Below, one piece after another: positions 36,251-45,670 of a DNA stretch of 64,000 nucleotides. Within the stretch, counting starts at the first letter, position 1. Each line of letters starts with the position of its first letter. The notes beneath the pieces were generated by a model. It was given only the letters and a program-made list of their open reading frames with translations. It had not been told where the DNA came from and searched no databases. The position numbers and the translations under genes were made by a program. The DNA is from JABMMZ01 sp964438995 (lineage in GTDB: Bacteria > Bacteroidota > Bacteroidia > NS11-12g > UBA955). The stretch spans positions 62,001 through 126,000 of the forward strand of contig CAYTMQ010000002.1 in the NCBI GenBank assembly GCA_964438995.1, written 5' to 3'.

Positions 36251-37543
36251 TTATCCTTTTTTAATTGTGTATATTTTATAAATTAAGTAGCCCCCATTGA
36301 TCAATAAATTGACAGAGCTAATGAATATGTTCATGTGCAAAACCCCTATAACTGTTCCAATTGGAAACAACATTACACCGGCAGAAATTGAAGCCATATT
36401 GAGGAAAATGGACAAAGCTGGATGTAAATTCCAACCCCTATTGGTGAAGAGTGAATACATATTGCCAGCCATCATCCCCAAACAATTTCCAATAATATTT
36501 AATAGTAATGCGTGTTCTAATCCTTTGAACTTATCACCAATCACCATCAACAAATAGGTATCTGTTAGCCAAACAAAACCAATGATGAAGAGACATAGCA
36601 ACGATAATCCAGCAAATATTTGAATAAACCTATTTCTTAAAATACCTCTCTCATCAGGTAATTTGGCATATCTAGGTGTAATCAAGGTAACAAACATAGT
36701 AGAGAAAACCGTTAACACCATTGCCAATCTATCCAATCCCCCAATTTCGGTAATGGATTTTGCGCCATTGTTTGAGAAGAAAGATATCAGATAAATATTG
36801 ATTTGACTTGAAATACTAAAATAAGCGGCACCTGGTAAAATACGCGCTACTACTTTTAATATGCTTTTTCGATATTCTGGATCGGGCTTTTGCACAAAGT
36901 CAACATAGTTGACCGCATTCTTACGCATTTTGTAATTGGCGTAATATTGAGGAATACCTGCGGCTAACAGAGCAAGAAATGCATAAGGTAATAGGAAAGC
37001 AACCAAACAAATCAAGAGTAGTCGACCGATATTGGCTTCAAACCTTACGCGTTGCAAAGGCATGATGTCTTGTTTGATCATGGCCGCTATCTCGTACATT
37101 TTTCCTGATAACTGCGAGAAAAAAGTAGGCAGCAAACACAGCAAAATAATCAATGCGGTACTTATTGATTGCTTGTTTTGCACGAACATGATGATCAAAA
37201 TAGGCGCAGCAATGACAATGGCTGCTATTGAAAATTTCTTTCTAATGTCTAAACCTGTATTGATAACAGCACCAAGCAACTTTCTATCTTCGTGAACTCT
37301 AGAACCTAGAGCCATAATTCCATTAGAGATTCCGCCATCAGCAAGAATTACCATGGTACCCAAAAGGTTATTGGCCATTACATAAATAGCAAATTGTGTT
37401 TCATTAAGATGTTTGGTGATTAAGAAACCACTGACCATACTAATGACCTGAACAGCCAATTGCACAGACCCAGTTACACTAAGCAACTTCGCCCATTCAA
37501 ATGCTTTACTTAAACGTTTTTCGTTTGTCGATTGTTCGGTCAT
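36251..37543 (-). CDS. Polysaccharide flippase (Wzx-like, MOP superfamily)
   Basis: 430 residues with about 12 hydrophobic segments and almost no soluble domain. SVTGSVQLAVQVISMVSGFLI and TQFAIYVMANNLLGTMVILADGGISN at the N-terminus match the PST/Wzx subfamily. It would flip undecaprenyl-linked repeat units to the periplasm. Its start codon directly abuts the stop of the Wzc gene, so translation is probably coupled. Confidence 0.85.
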   Translation of the reverse strand: MTEQSTNEKRLSKAFEWAKLLSVTGSVQLAVQVISMVSGFLITKHLNETQFAIYVMANNLLGTMVILADGGISNGIMALGSRVHEDRKLLGAVINTGLDIRKKFSIAAIVIAAPILIIMFVQNKQSISTALIILLCLLPTFFSQLSGKMYEIAAMIKQDIMPLQRVRFEANIGRLLLICLVAFLLPYAFLALLAAGIPQYYANYKMRKNAVNYVDFVQKPDPEYRKSILKVVARILPGAAYFSISSQINIYLISFFSNNGAKSITEIGGLDRLAMVLTVFSTMFVTLITPRYAKLPDERGILRNRFIQIFAGLSLLCLFIIGFVWLTDTYLLMVIGDKFKGLEHALLLNIIGNCLGMMAGNMYSLFTNRGWNLHPALSIFLNMASISAGVMLFPIGTVIGVLHMNIFISSVNLLINGGYLIYKIYTIKKG

Positions 37544-39916
37544 CTATTTATTTTTACGCTTAAATCGGCTTAATAAACCTTTCTTTTTTACATCTTCAGA
37601 TACGTAGCCATATCCATATCCAGAGCCATAACCATATCCAGAGCCAAATCCAGAACCTTCTCCAGTTCCAAAAACACCTCTAGGTTTTAGTCCGTTGAAT
37701 ACGATATTTAAATTGGTGATTTCAGCATTTGAATACACTTGGTCTACAAATTTCAAATAACTCTTAGGTGTGTGTTTATGTCTAACGATGTACAAAGTCA
37801 AATCAGCAAACTTGTTTAACAATCTTGCGTCAGAAACCAATCCAATTGGAGGAGAATCCAGAATGATGTAATCGTAGTCTTTTTTCAATTGCTCTAACAG
37901 TTCATCCAATTTACCGTTCAAAATCAACTCAGTTGGGTTTGGTGGAATGTTGCCAGCGGGAATAACATAGAAGTTTTTGAATTCTTTATAAGGTTTAACG
38001 ATTGATTTATAATCAGCCAATCCAGCCAGATAATCAGTCATACCCGGATGATTGTTAATATTTAAAATGGTACTGAGTTTAGGTTTTCTTAAGTCGAGTT
38101 CTAACAACACAACTTTCTTATTGGTCAACGAAAAACTTACCGCTAAGTTGGTAGAAATAAAACTCTTTCCTTCACCAGAAATCGACGATGTAAGCAATAC
38201 TGTTTTGTTGTCTTTGTTGATGCCCAAATAAGACAATGATGTACGTAAGGCCCTGAATTGTTCGGCAATGGCATTGTTTTTACCATCTTTAATAACGATA
38301 GGGTCTTTGCCTGTATCGTTTAAAATTTCAGCTATAATTCTCGCATTGGTGGCTTTTTCAATTTCCTTTCTAAAAACCACTGTGTTGATTAGCGATTCTC
38401 TAAATAAAATAAAACCGATAGTTGCCAAAGCACCTAAAGCAAAACCTAAGAAATAGAAATTGAATTTTACTGGGGATACTGGGAAATAACTTGCTTCTGC
38501 AGGATTGACGATACGAGTGTCGGCTACCGAAGAAGCATAAGACAATGCAGTTTCCTCACGTTTTTGTAACAAGAAAATGTAGATGCTGTTTTTAACCCCA
38601 GCTTCACGACCAATCTCCAACATTTCGCGCTCTTTCTTTGGAATATTGCGCAACATCGATGAGTATTTAGAACTTTCGCCTTGAATTTTAGCACGAGTAG
38701 CGTACAAGTTGGCTTTTAAGTTTCTAATGTTATCAAGTAAGCTTGGTTTAAGCTGAGCTATTTGAGATTTAACTGCGATGATTGATGGAGAATTTTCTGC
38801 ACTGGTTTTTCTCAAACGCTCTAATTGCAATTCAGATTCGTTCAATTTACTCAACAATTGCAACAATATTGGATCAGAAATTCCTAAAGTTGCTGGCACA
38901 GTTCCACCAGTTTCATTCTTATCGATGACGTATTTTTCAACTTGCTCTAGAACTGAAATCTGAATGTTTACTTCTGATAATTGAGCGTCTATAGTTTGTA
39001 CACTATTCAAATATGCAGCACCTTCTTGAGAAACGTCAACAATACCTTCACGAGACTTATAACTTTGAACATCCAATTCAATATTGGTCAACTCGCTAAT
39101 CACCAATTTCAAACGATTGTCAATGAATTCGAGTGTCGCAGCAGCTGTAGCATTTTTATCTCTAACCGAAGCCTCGTTGTATACTTTGATAAGCGCATTA
39201 AGGATGTCCTCTGCACGTTTCGGACTAGGGTCAGTGATTTTTAGGTTGATGATGGTTGATTGTTTTCCTCCTGTAAATACGTTTAATTGGTTGGATAAGT
39301 GTTTAGCTAAATCATCCACCTTTATCAGATTAAGAAAATAGGTTGAATTTTCTTTTACATCGTTAGCGCTGTGGTAATTGATTTTAAATTCGCCAAAAGG
39401 AGTTTTAACAGGTACGCCTAAGTTGTAGTTGGTGCCATCTATTTGAACCAATTTTTCTTTTGGTTTATAGAGTATTTTCAGCATTTTGACTGGCGTAAAA
39501 GTATCTTTATGAACTGCCTCAAAAGAAATTGGAGTCGTATTATAAGTCAACAAATGGTTGACTCTTCCAGGCTCATAAATTTGAGCATATATCCCCAAGT
39601 CTCTAACTACTTGAGCCATTAGGTTTTTCGACCTTAACAGTTCAATTTCATTTTCAACATTTTTCTTTTTCTCTGTACCTTCTAAGGCATTTAGCACGCT
39701 TTCTACCCCATCTTCTTTGTCTTTAAGCATGATGCCTGCTTGAGCTTGATACATTGGAGTTGCATATCTTAGTTTAAAATAAGAAAAAGTTAAACCAATG
39801 GAGATGGTGATTAAAAATAAGGGCCAATACGGCAGATACTTATGAATAAGTTCAGCGGCAATATTGATGGTTTCTTCCTTTTTTACAGGATTTAACGCAG
39901 ATTTTGTCTGAGACAT
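37544..39916 (-). CDS. Wzc-like polysaccharide co-polymerase with tyrosine autokinase domain
   Basis: 790 residues. Wzz chain-length domain: first helix ~33-50, long periplasmic coiled-coil part, second helix ~490-510. The cytoplasmic BY-kinase domain has Walker A TSSISGEGKSF (~577-585), Walker A' VVLLELDLRKP and Walker B DYIILDSPPIG. The tail (~751-770) is a Gly/Tyr repeat (GSGYGYGSGYGYGY), the usual site of autophosphorylation in trans. It controls polymer length and export with Wza, its upstream neighbour. The tail is encoded by an 18-bp tandem repeat at 37606-37660. Confidence 0.93.
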   Translation of the reverse strand: MSQTKSALNPVKKEETINIAAELIHKYLPYWPLFLITISIGLTFSYFKLRYATPMYQAQAGIMLKDKEDGVESVLNALEGTEKKKNVENEIELLRSKNLMAQVVRDLGIYAQIYEPGRVNHLLTYNTTPISFEAVHKDTFTPVKMLKILYKPKEKLVQIDGTNYNLGVPVKTPFGEFKINYHSANDVKENSTYFLNLIKVDDLAKHLSNQLNVFTGGKQSTIINLKITDPSPKRAEDILNALIKVYNEASVRDKNATAAATLEFIDNRLKLVISELTNIELDVQSYKSREGIVDVSQEGAAYLNSVQTIDAQLSEVNIQISVLEQVEKYVIDKNETGGTVPATLGISDPILLQLLSKLNESELQLERLRKTSAENSPSIIAVKSQIAQLKPSLLDNIRNLKANLYATRAKIQGESSKYSSMLRNIPKKEREMLEIGREAGVKNSIYIFLLQKREETALSYASSVADTRIVNPAEASYFPVSPVKFNFYFLGFALGALATIGFILFRESLINTVVFRKEIEKATNARIIAEILNDTGKDPIVIKDGKNNAIAEQFRALRTSLSYLGINKDNKTVLLTSSISGEGKSFISTNLAVSFSLTNKKVVLLELDLRKPKLSTILNINNHPGMTDYLAGLADYKSIVKPYKEFKNFYVIPAGNIPPNPTELILNGKLDELLEQLKKDYDYIILDSPPIGLVSDARLLNKFADLTLYIVRHKHTPKSYLKFVDQVYSNAEITNLNIVFNGLKPRGVFGTGEGSGFGSGYGYGSGYGYGYVSEDVKKKGLLSRFKRKNK
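37606..37660 (-). repeat. 18-bp tandem repeat coding for the Tyr-rich Wzc tail
   Basis: On the plus strand ccatatccagagcc recurs every 18 bases with small changes, giving units of six residues (GSGYGY, with GSGFGS first). Three units are seen. Confidence 0.75.
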
Positions 39917-39921
39917 AAAAA

Positions 39922-40719
39922 TTAATTAAGTAGTTGTGTGTAGATTAACAATAAAACAGAAACAGTACTTATAATAGTAGAGTATACTTGTGTGGATCTG
40001 CTTAAGCTAGCAGCTTTTCTCTTTGTAGGCTCAACATACACTATATCTTGGTTTTCGAGGTAATAATATTCACTGTCAAAAACACTGTTTTTTGTCAGGT
40101 CGAGGCGTTTGTAATAGCGTTTGCCATTCTTTTCTCGTATCACCAAAACATTGTCTCTTTTGCCATATACCGTAATGTCACCAGATTGACTGATGGCTTC
40201 TGTCACTGTAATTTTTTCGTTAGGCACCATGATGACACCTGGTTTCATCACTTCACCTAAAACGGTTACTTTAAAATTCACCAATCTCACATTGACAATT
40301 GGGTCTAATAACAATTTCATTCTGATAAGATGCACTCTGATGGTGTCTGCTAATTGGTCCTTGTAAAGTCCTTTTGCTTTGATAGAACCAATCAAAGGAA
40401 ATTTGATTAACCCAGAATCGTTTACAAGATAACCAGAAGTTCCTCCTCCTGTTGAACCTCCCCCAGCTGCTGCTTGAGAAGCACCATTGATTTGCCTAAG
40501 AGCAACTTCATCTTGGTCAGTCACGATAATTTGAAGTAAATCGCCAGGTTGAAGAATGGATTCTTTTGGTTTTACTGTGATGTTTGTAACGCTATCTTTT
40601 TGAATGTCTGCAAAATACTTGAATTCTTTTACGCTATTACACGAGGTCGTAGCAAGAATAAAAGTAAGAACAGCGATAACTGTTAATTTGGAGCGTATTT
40701 GTGTTATTTTATGCGTCAT
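39922..40719 (-). CDS. Wza-like polysaccharide export lipoprotein
   Basis: 265 residues. Lipoprotein signal VIAVLTFILATTSCNS with Cys27. Poly_export domain: SILQPGDLLQIIVTDQDEVALR, then a Gly/Ala/Ser-rich linker (AAAGGGSTGGGTSG), GLIKFPLIGSIKAKGLYKDQLADTI and two SLBB-like parts (FKVTVLGEVMKPGVIMVP, ITVTEAISQSGDITVYGKRDNVLVIRE). A C-terminal helix (IISTVSVLLLIYTQLL) is common in Bacteroidetes members. It forms the outer-membrane export channel or its base. It is the first gene of the EPS cluster, so its upstream region should hold the promoter. Confidence 0.9.
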   Translation of the reverse strand: MTHKITQIRSKLTVIAVLTFILATTSCNSVKEFKYFADIQKDSVTNITVKPKESILQPGDLLQIIVTDQDEVALRQINGASQAAAGGGSTGGGTSGYLVNDSGLIKFPLIGSIKAKGLYKDQLADTIRVHLIRMKLLLDPIVNVRLVNFKVTVLGEVMKPGVIMVPNEKITVTEAISQSGDITVYGKRDNVLVIREKNGKRYYKRLDLTKNSVFDSEYYYLENQDIVYVEPTKRKAASLSRSTQVYSTIISTVSVLLLIYTQLLN

Positions 40720-41097
40720 TTAAAAAAATGAATCTTTTTTCGAGTTTTTAGCACACCATTTAGATAAGCATGTATCAAAATCTCCACGCACGTTCGTCTT
40801 CCTTCAAAAACTTAAAATCCTAGAAATCAATTATATAAATTTAGAACAATAAGCTTTCCCTCATTTTGAGTTGTGTTATCTAATAGTTTAGGGTTGCAAT
40901 AATAGCGAAAAAATAGAACAAATCAGGCATTTATTCACACTTTATCTTCAATTAATTGTATAAATAAGATATACATAAAAAAACATATTTGATTTTACAG
41001 ATATAAATATTTAATATTCTGTATTTTATGTAAATTAAAAATGATTTTTATGCTCTGTTTGTATTGGATGATTTAAGCGAATTATCGATAAAATGTC
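40720..41097. other. 378-bp spacer upstream of the EPS cluster
   Basis: AT-rich, no coding frame. It should hold the minus-strand promoter of the 19-kb EPS cluster and the end of the RsmB-like transcript. The nearest thing to a -7 box on minus is TATTATTG at 40897-40904, one mismatch from consensus, with no good -33 partner. No clear terminator hairpin was found. Confidence 0.4.
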
Positions 41098-42180
41098 TTA
41101 TTTGCTCTCATCCTTTATCAACTCCGCAAAATACAAAGTATCAGTTAGTTCGAATTCACCATGCACATATTGTGCACGTAGGCATTTCAAGTGGTGGTTG
41201 ACTTCAAAATGTTTAATGTTTTCCTCATTTTCTTGACCAAAAACCGAACAAGTTAAATAGTACAATCTGCCATTTGGCGCAAGATTTTTTAATGCATTTG
41301 CCACAATTTTTCTTTGAATTCTAGCATAATTTTCTGGAGTCTGTTCGGTAAATGTTCTGATTTGCTCTGGTGTCCTACCCCAGGTTCCGCTTCCACTACA
41401 AGGAACATCCAATATAATTACATCGTATTTATCGGATATATGAGATAGCTCCATTAAATCTATCAATTCGACCTTTGGCAATCTAAATCCCAATTTGATG
41501 AATCGTTGTTTTAAATTTTCTAATATGGTGAATCTTTTATCGCTGCAAGTCAGGTCGATTGCATTATCGTATTTTTGTGTTAAATAGAGTGATTTTCCTC
41601 CTGCCCCAGAGCAAGCGTCCCAAACCTGTTCGTATTGCTTGATGTTTATTAACTCTGTAGCTCTAGACGAAGCGATATCCATCATCCACGCTTTGCCGTT
41701 GTCGGTTAGTTCGTCGCACTTTGAATCGGCTGGTAATTTGAAACAATTGTTGTCTAATGCTTCGAAAGAAATGTTCTGCGCTTCAAAAAAATCTATGCAA
41801 GTTTGTTTGGCTTGCAATTGAGCAACTAAGTAGACTGGTTTTTGCTTGAGATGCGATGCCGTCCAAGATTCAAAATCTATTTGTGGAGATACAAATTCTT
41901 GATAAGGGAAAAATGCTTTTGGGTCGAACTGGGTTTCTGAACCCTCTTGAAGATGGTCAAACGCCATTTGAACCATCTCTGGAATGGGTTGATTGAGGGT
42001 CATAAACCCAAACCTAAAATAGGCGTAACTGACATTGCGGTATAGCTTTCTGTCTTTGCTTCCCCAGTTGCGGTGTTGCTTGGCTAATCCGGCAAAATAA
42101 TGGTGAAATGGTTGGTCGTATTTATACGCTGAAATAATATCAGATATAATAGCGAGCTGAAAAGGTTTTAATAACGCCAA
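41098..42180 (-). CDS. RsmB/NOP-family RNA cytosine-C5 methyltransferase
   Basis: 360 residues. SAM motif I is VWDACSGAGGKSLYLTQ; motif IV DVPCSGSGTWGRTPEQIR has the release Cys and motif VI YYLTCSVFGQENEENI the catalytic Cys. The N-terminal NusB-like helical part is shorter than in E. coli RsmB. It methylates cytosine-5 in rRNA or tRNA; the exact site is uncertain. It overlaps the upstream gene by 13 bases and is the third gene of the guaA unit. Confidence 0.85.
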   Translation of the reverse strand: MALLKPFQLAIISDIISAYKYDQPFHHYFAGLAKQHRNWGSKDRKLYRNVSYAYFRFGFMTLNQPIPEMVQMAFDHLQEGSETQFDPKAFFPYQEFVSPQIDFESWTASHLKQKPVYLVAQLQAKQTCIDFFEAQNISFEALDNNCFKLPADSKCDELTDNGKAWMMDIASSRATELINIKQYEQVWDACSGAGGKSLYLTQKYDNAIDLTCSDKRFTILENLKQRFIKLGFRLPKVELIDLMELSHISDKYDVIILDVPCSGSGTWGRTPEQIRTFTEQTPENYARIQRKIVANALKNLAPNGRLYYLTCSVFGQENEENIKHFEVNHHLKCLRAQYVHGEFELTDTLYFAELIKDESK

Positions 42181-43283
42181 AACGCTTTATAGAAGTTGTA
42201 ATTGTCGTAATAAAAGAGGTTAGAACCTGCATTTTCAATCAAATTTCCTCTTCTAACAAAATTAAATGTTCTATGTGTATAGATGAATTCTTTGTTGAGA
42301 ATTTGCTTGTAGAAATTGTCATCGAATGCCATCAATGCAGAGCAGAAAAACAAGAACTGGTCGTATCCAATAAAAGTATATCTTTCTGGGTCGCCTCCAT
42401 AAGTCTCTCTGTATTGTTTTCTAAATGTTTTATATGTGGTATCGTTGTGAGGAACGCTGTATGCATCATAGAAGTACAATCCATTTAAAGATGTGTAACT
42501 CATTCTTTTGATGTTCAACCAATCAGAAGGGCCAACGACAGTCCACTTAGAATTGAGGGCTTTATTGGCGATTCCACCGTTTGAACTGGCTGTGCCTTTG
42601 CCAACATAAAATATCAAAAGTGAGTCAGTTCCATTCCAAACAGATGTTGGAGTAACAGTTTTTCCATCAATAATTTTGCAGGTTTTACCACTTTGCAGTT
42701 CATATCCTTTTTTAAAGTTTCTGGCGGCATAGCCTCTGTATCCTTTCTCTTCATCGTCAACCACTATAACTGTATACTTTTTGAATGCATCGGCAATCAT
42801 TTTGCCATTGTAAAAGAACTGCATACTGTCAACAGCATTGCAATTGATCAGCGGGAAATCGGCTCCTAATGTATTGGGATAATACCTCAATGGCGATACC
42901 AATGGGATTTTATAAGTAGCGCAAAATTTTTCTACTTCAAACAGTTCATTGTCGTAAACCGGACCGATGATAAGGTCCATGTTTTGCATGTCTGGATCTG
43001 ATAAAAGTCTGATGACTTCCATACTGTCTTGCTTGGTATCTAGGATTTTCAGGTCCATTTTCATGCCCATTTTTTCAAGTTCAGTTATGGCTATTTCTAC
43101 ACCTTCGTAGTAATCTGCCATAATATCTCTGACCTTGTATTTTTCGGGCATTCCGATACACAAAGGCAACATTACGGCTACCTTATACTCTTTCTCAAAT
43201 GGTGCTTTTCCAGTACCATTGGCCGATGCATTTAGACATGCAAACAGCAGAGTGCCAATCAGTATTTTAATTTTTATTCCCAT
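42168..43283 (-). CDS. Periplasmic binding-protein-like (type I fold) protein
   Basis: 371 residues with a signal peptide (ILIGTLLFACLNASA). YKVAVMLPLCIG, DYYEGVEIAITELEKMGMKMDLKILDTKQD and DLIIGPVYDNELFEVEKFCATYKIPLVSPL match the type I periplasmic binding fold as in amino-acid ABC receptors and LpoA-like proteins. No ABC transporter gene is nearby, so it may instead be a cell-envelope regulator. Overlaps guaA by 10 bases. Confidence 0.75.
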   Translation of the reverse strand: MGIKIKILIGTLLFACLNASANGTGKAPFEKEYKVAVMLPLCIGMPEKYKVRDIMADYYEGVEIAITELEKMGMKMDLKILDTKQDSMEVIRLLSDPDMQNMDLIIGPVYDNELFEVEKFCATYKIPLVSPLRYYPNTLGADFPLINCNAVDSMQFFYNGKMIADAFKKYTVIVVDDEEKGYRGYAARNFKKGYELQSGKTCKIIDGKTVTPTSVWNGTDSLLIFYVGKGTASSNGGIANKALNSKWTVVGPSDWLNIKRMSYTSLNGLYFYDAYSVPHNDTTYKTFRKQYRETYGGDPERYTFIGYDQFLFFCSALMAFDDNFYKQILNKEFIYTHRTFNFVRRGNLIENAGSNLFYYDNYNFYKAFWRY

Positions 43284-44800
43284 TCTATCGTTGCAGGTGG
43301 TTTAGAACTGATGTCGTAAACTACTCTGTTAATGCCTTTTACTCGGTTGATGATTTTGTTGCTGATTTCAGCCAATATCTCGTAAGGGATGTGCACCCAA
43401 TCTGCAGTCATACCATCTGAAGATGTTACCGCTCTTAATGCGATGACATATTCGTAGGTTCTTTCATCTCCCATTACACCAACGCTTTTTACTGGTAAGA
43501 AAATTGCGCCAGCTTGCCAGATTTTGTCGTACCATCCGTGTTCTCTTAGGGTACTGATGTAAATATGGTCGGCCTGTTGCAAGATGCTTACTTTTTCAGG
43601 TGTAATATCGTCAATGATTCTAATGGCTAAACCTGGTCCAGGGAAAGGATGACGTTTTAAGATGTTTTCAGGAATTTGCAATGCAGCTCCTACTCTTCTA
43701 ACTTCATCTTTAAACAAGGCCCTCAATGGTTCAACTATCTTTAGTTTCATTTTTTCTGGTAAGCCTCCAACATTGTGGTGCGATTTGATGGTAGCACTCG
43801 GACCTTTAACAGACACCGATTCAATGACGTCTGGGTATATGGTACCTTGGGCCAACCACTTCGCATTTTCAATCTTGTGCGACTCCTGATCAAATACTTC
43901 TACAAAGACCCTGCCAATGGCTTTTCTCTTTGCTTCTGGGTCGTATAAGCCGTTAAGTGCATCGTAAAATTGTTGAGAAGCGTCTACTCCAGTTACATTT
44001 AAGTCCATTTGTTTGTAAGCTTCCAACACTTCAGAAAATTCGTTGTGTCTCAACAATCCATTGTCGATGAAAATACAATGTAAGTTTTTACCAATTGCTT
44101 TGTGCAACAGTCCAGCTGCTACACTGCTGTCTACTCCACCTGATAAACCTAAAATCACTTTATCATCGCCAATTTGTCTTTTAAGAGATTCAACCGTTTC
44201 GTGAATAAAGTTTTCAGGATTCCAGTCTTGCTTGCAACCGCAGATACCTACAACAAAGTTTTTAAGAATTTGCAATCCTTCTAAACTGTGGGTTACTTCT
44301 GGGTGAAATTGTATGCAATAGGTTTCAGAGTCGTTTAAGCGGTAAGCGGCATAAGGGATAGAATCTGTTCCAGCAACGGCAATAGCGTTTGGAGGTAGAT
44401 TCATGATGGTGTCGGCGTGACTCATCCACACTTGTGTTGGAGAGTTGATACCGTTAAGGAGTTTGCATTCTGCTTGAATGTTGAGCATTGCTCTACCATA
44501 TTCGCGGTGGTCGGATGCGGCGACGTTACCGCCTAATTTTTGGGCGATGTATTGGGCGCCGTAGCACACGCCTAACAAGGGCAATTTACCGACGAAAGCA
44601 TTCAAATCAACCTGCGGAGCTTCAGAATCGCGCACAGAAGCTGGGCTTCCAGAAAAAATAACGCCTTTGGTTTCAGGGCCAATTTCAGGAATGTGGTTGT
44701 AAGGATGTATTTCGCAGTAAATATTTAATTCTCTAACACGTCTAGCGATTAACTGAGTATATTGAGAACCAAAATCAAGAATTAGGATTTGCTCTTGCAT
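43274..44800 (-). CDS. guaA: GMP synthase (glutamine-hydrolysing)
   Basis: 508 residues from the ATG at 44800. A TTG start 18 bases earlier lies inside the -7 box and would be upstream of transcription start, so it is rejected. Amidotransferase domain: GVCYGAQYIAQ with Cys79 and IQFHPEVTHS with the His. Synthetase domain: PP-loop ILGLSGGVDSSVAAGLL (~220-236); the dimer domain ends IEWE. It converts XMP to GMP with ATP and glutamine. It heads a three-gene unit with the binding-protein-like and RsmB-like genes. Confidence 0.97.
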   Translation of the reverse strand: MQEQILILDFGSQYTQLIARRVRELNIYCEIHPYNHIPEIGPETKGVIFSGSPASVRDSEAPQVDLNAFVGKLPLLGVCYGAQYIAQKLGGNVAASDHREYGRAMLNIQAECKLLNGINSPTQVWMSHADTIMNLPPNAIAVAGTDSIPYAAYRLNDSETYCIQFHPEVTHSLEGLQILKNFVVGICGCKQDWNPENFIHETVESLKRQIGDDKVILGLSGGVDSSVAAGLLHKAIGKNLHCIFIDNGLLRHNEFSEVLEAYKQMDLNVTGVDASQQFYDALNGLYDPEAKRKAIGRVFVEVFDQESHKIENAKWLAQGTIYPDVIESVSVKGPSATIKSHHNVGGLPEKMKLKIVEPLRALFKDEVRRVGAALQIPENILKRHPFPGPGLAIRIIDDITPEKVSILQQADHIYISTLREHGWYDKIWQAGAIFLPVKSVGVMGDERTYEYVIALRAVTSSDGMTADWVHIPYEILAEISNKIINRVKGINRVVYDISSKPPATIEWE

Positions 44801-44815
44801 ATGAATTTGAGCCTG

Positions 44816-44823
44816 CAAAAATA
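44816..44823 (-). promoter_or_regulatory. -7 box of the guaA unit
   Basis: On the minus strand TATTTTTG followed by C, an exact TAnnTTTG, 15 bases before the ATG. No clear -33 box. Confidence 0.65.
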
Positions 44824-44997
44824 GGTTTTAAAAAGGAAATAGGAAAGGATTTAGGCAATTGGATTTAGGATTTAGTGGGCTGATGCTAGACAAAAAAGTC
44901 AAAAGTCAAATGGGAGCGAAGCGGACATCCCGCGCCGTTGTGAGTTATCGAACAAGGGTTGCGGGAAGTCAAAAAAGGGGATAGGAATTAGGAATTA

Positions 44998-45024
44998 GGA
45001 TTTAGGATTTAGGATTTAGGATTT
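44998..45024. repeat. Tandem 7-mer ggattta/aggattt array
   Basis: aggattt is repeated about four times after two aggaatt units. A shorter array with the same unit and the same following bases (gtgggctga) lies at 44859-44880, so the pair forms a direct repeat about 150 bp apart. Confidence 0.8.
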
Positions 45025-45320
45025 AGTGGGCTGACGCAAGACATTTATTTGCAGTTTTTCTTGAAGGTCGAAGGGCTGCGCCCGAGACAATCATATGCCC
45101 TCGGCAATCATACGCACAATACAATTCATATATTCATCATTCATAAAAGAATTTCCACGTAGATTCGCCATTTATGGCGTTATGGGAATTTTTGGTTTTC
45201 GGGATATTTACCCTGCATCGTAGATCGAGGGGTTTCCGAATGGAAAAATAATGATTCTGAATTTTTGGGTTTCAAAATGTTTACCCTAGGCGCTGACGGA
45301 GCTTGTCCGCCTTAGGTGGA

Positions 45321-45390
45321 GGGCTACCGAAATGTAGAATGTCCGCCTCGGGCGAAGGCTTCCGAATCGAAATGGTTTACCGTAAAATCC
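45321..45390. repeat. Dispersed repeat type III, copy 1
   Basis: gggctaccgaaatgtagaat, then gtccgcctcgggcg and ending ttaccgtaaaat. The same order is found at 47198-47266, with most bases equal. Confidence 0.75.
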
Positions 45391-45396
45391 TTTTTT

Positions 45397-45530
45397 TAAC
45401 CACAGAGGTCACGAAGGTTTTCACGAAGAGCACGGAGGAATATGAATCGACCAAAAATGGCAGCGCCATTCTATTTCCAACATTATTTGTAGGATTTAGA
45501 CAGCCCTCAGGGAGCAACTGAGGGATTACC
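45397..45530. repeat. Dispersed repeat type I, copy A
   Basis: Starts taaccacagaggtcacgaag, passes cacggagg, then hairpin atggcagcgccat, then cattatttgtaggattta and a seven-pair hairpin ccctcag-ggagcaa-ctgaggg. Near full-length; other copies at 47971, 49332 and 49479. Confidence 0.9.
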
Positions 45531-45615
45531 AGATATCCAATAAATTCCATTATTTAACGAAAAGGTTCAATTCATTTACATAAATTTGTTTTAACCGCGT
45601 TATATTCTCCGTTAA

Positions 45616-45649
45616 TTGATGCGTTTTTTAAAATAGTAACATAAATTTG
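45616..45649 (+). promoter_or_regulatory. Promoter of the three small membrane proteins
   Basis: TTG at 45616-45618, a 23-base spacer and TAAATTTG at 45642-45649, 22 bases before the first ATG. Confidence 0.6.
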
Positions 45650-45670
45650 GTGCCATAAAGAAAATTTGAA

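Larger units (their letters stand above)
44824..45615. other. About 790 bp of repeat-rich intergenic DNA, no gene seen
   Basis: It holds tandem 7-mers (44859-44875 and 44998-45024), each followed by gtgggctga, a hairpin cgccat-tt-atggcg near 45166, GC-rich tccgcc hairpins (45315-45360), and one copy of the 130-bp hairpin repeat (45397-45530). A 72-codon plus frame at 45303-45521 runs across repeats and is not counted as a gene. Confidence 0.7.

Noticed and set aside
42168..43283. ABC transporter operon around the binding-protein-like gene
   Set aside because: Neighbours are guaA and an RNA methyltransferase; no permease or ATPase is present.
45303..45521. 72-codon plus frame in the guaA spacer
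   Set aside because: It runs through type III and type I repeats and hairpins; no protein-like pattern, and no such frame is kept in the other repeat copies.
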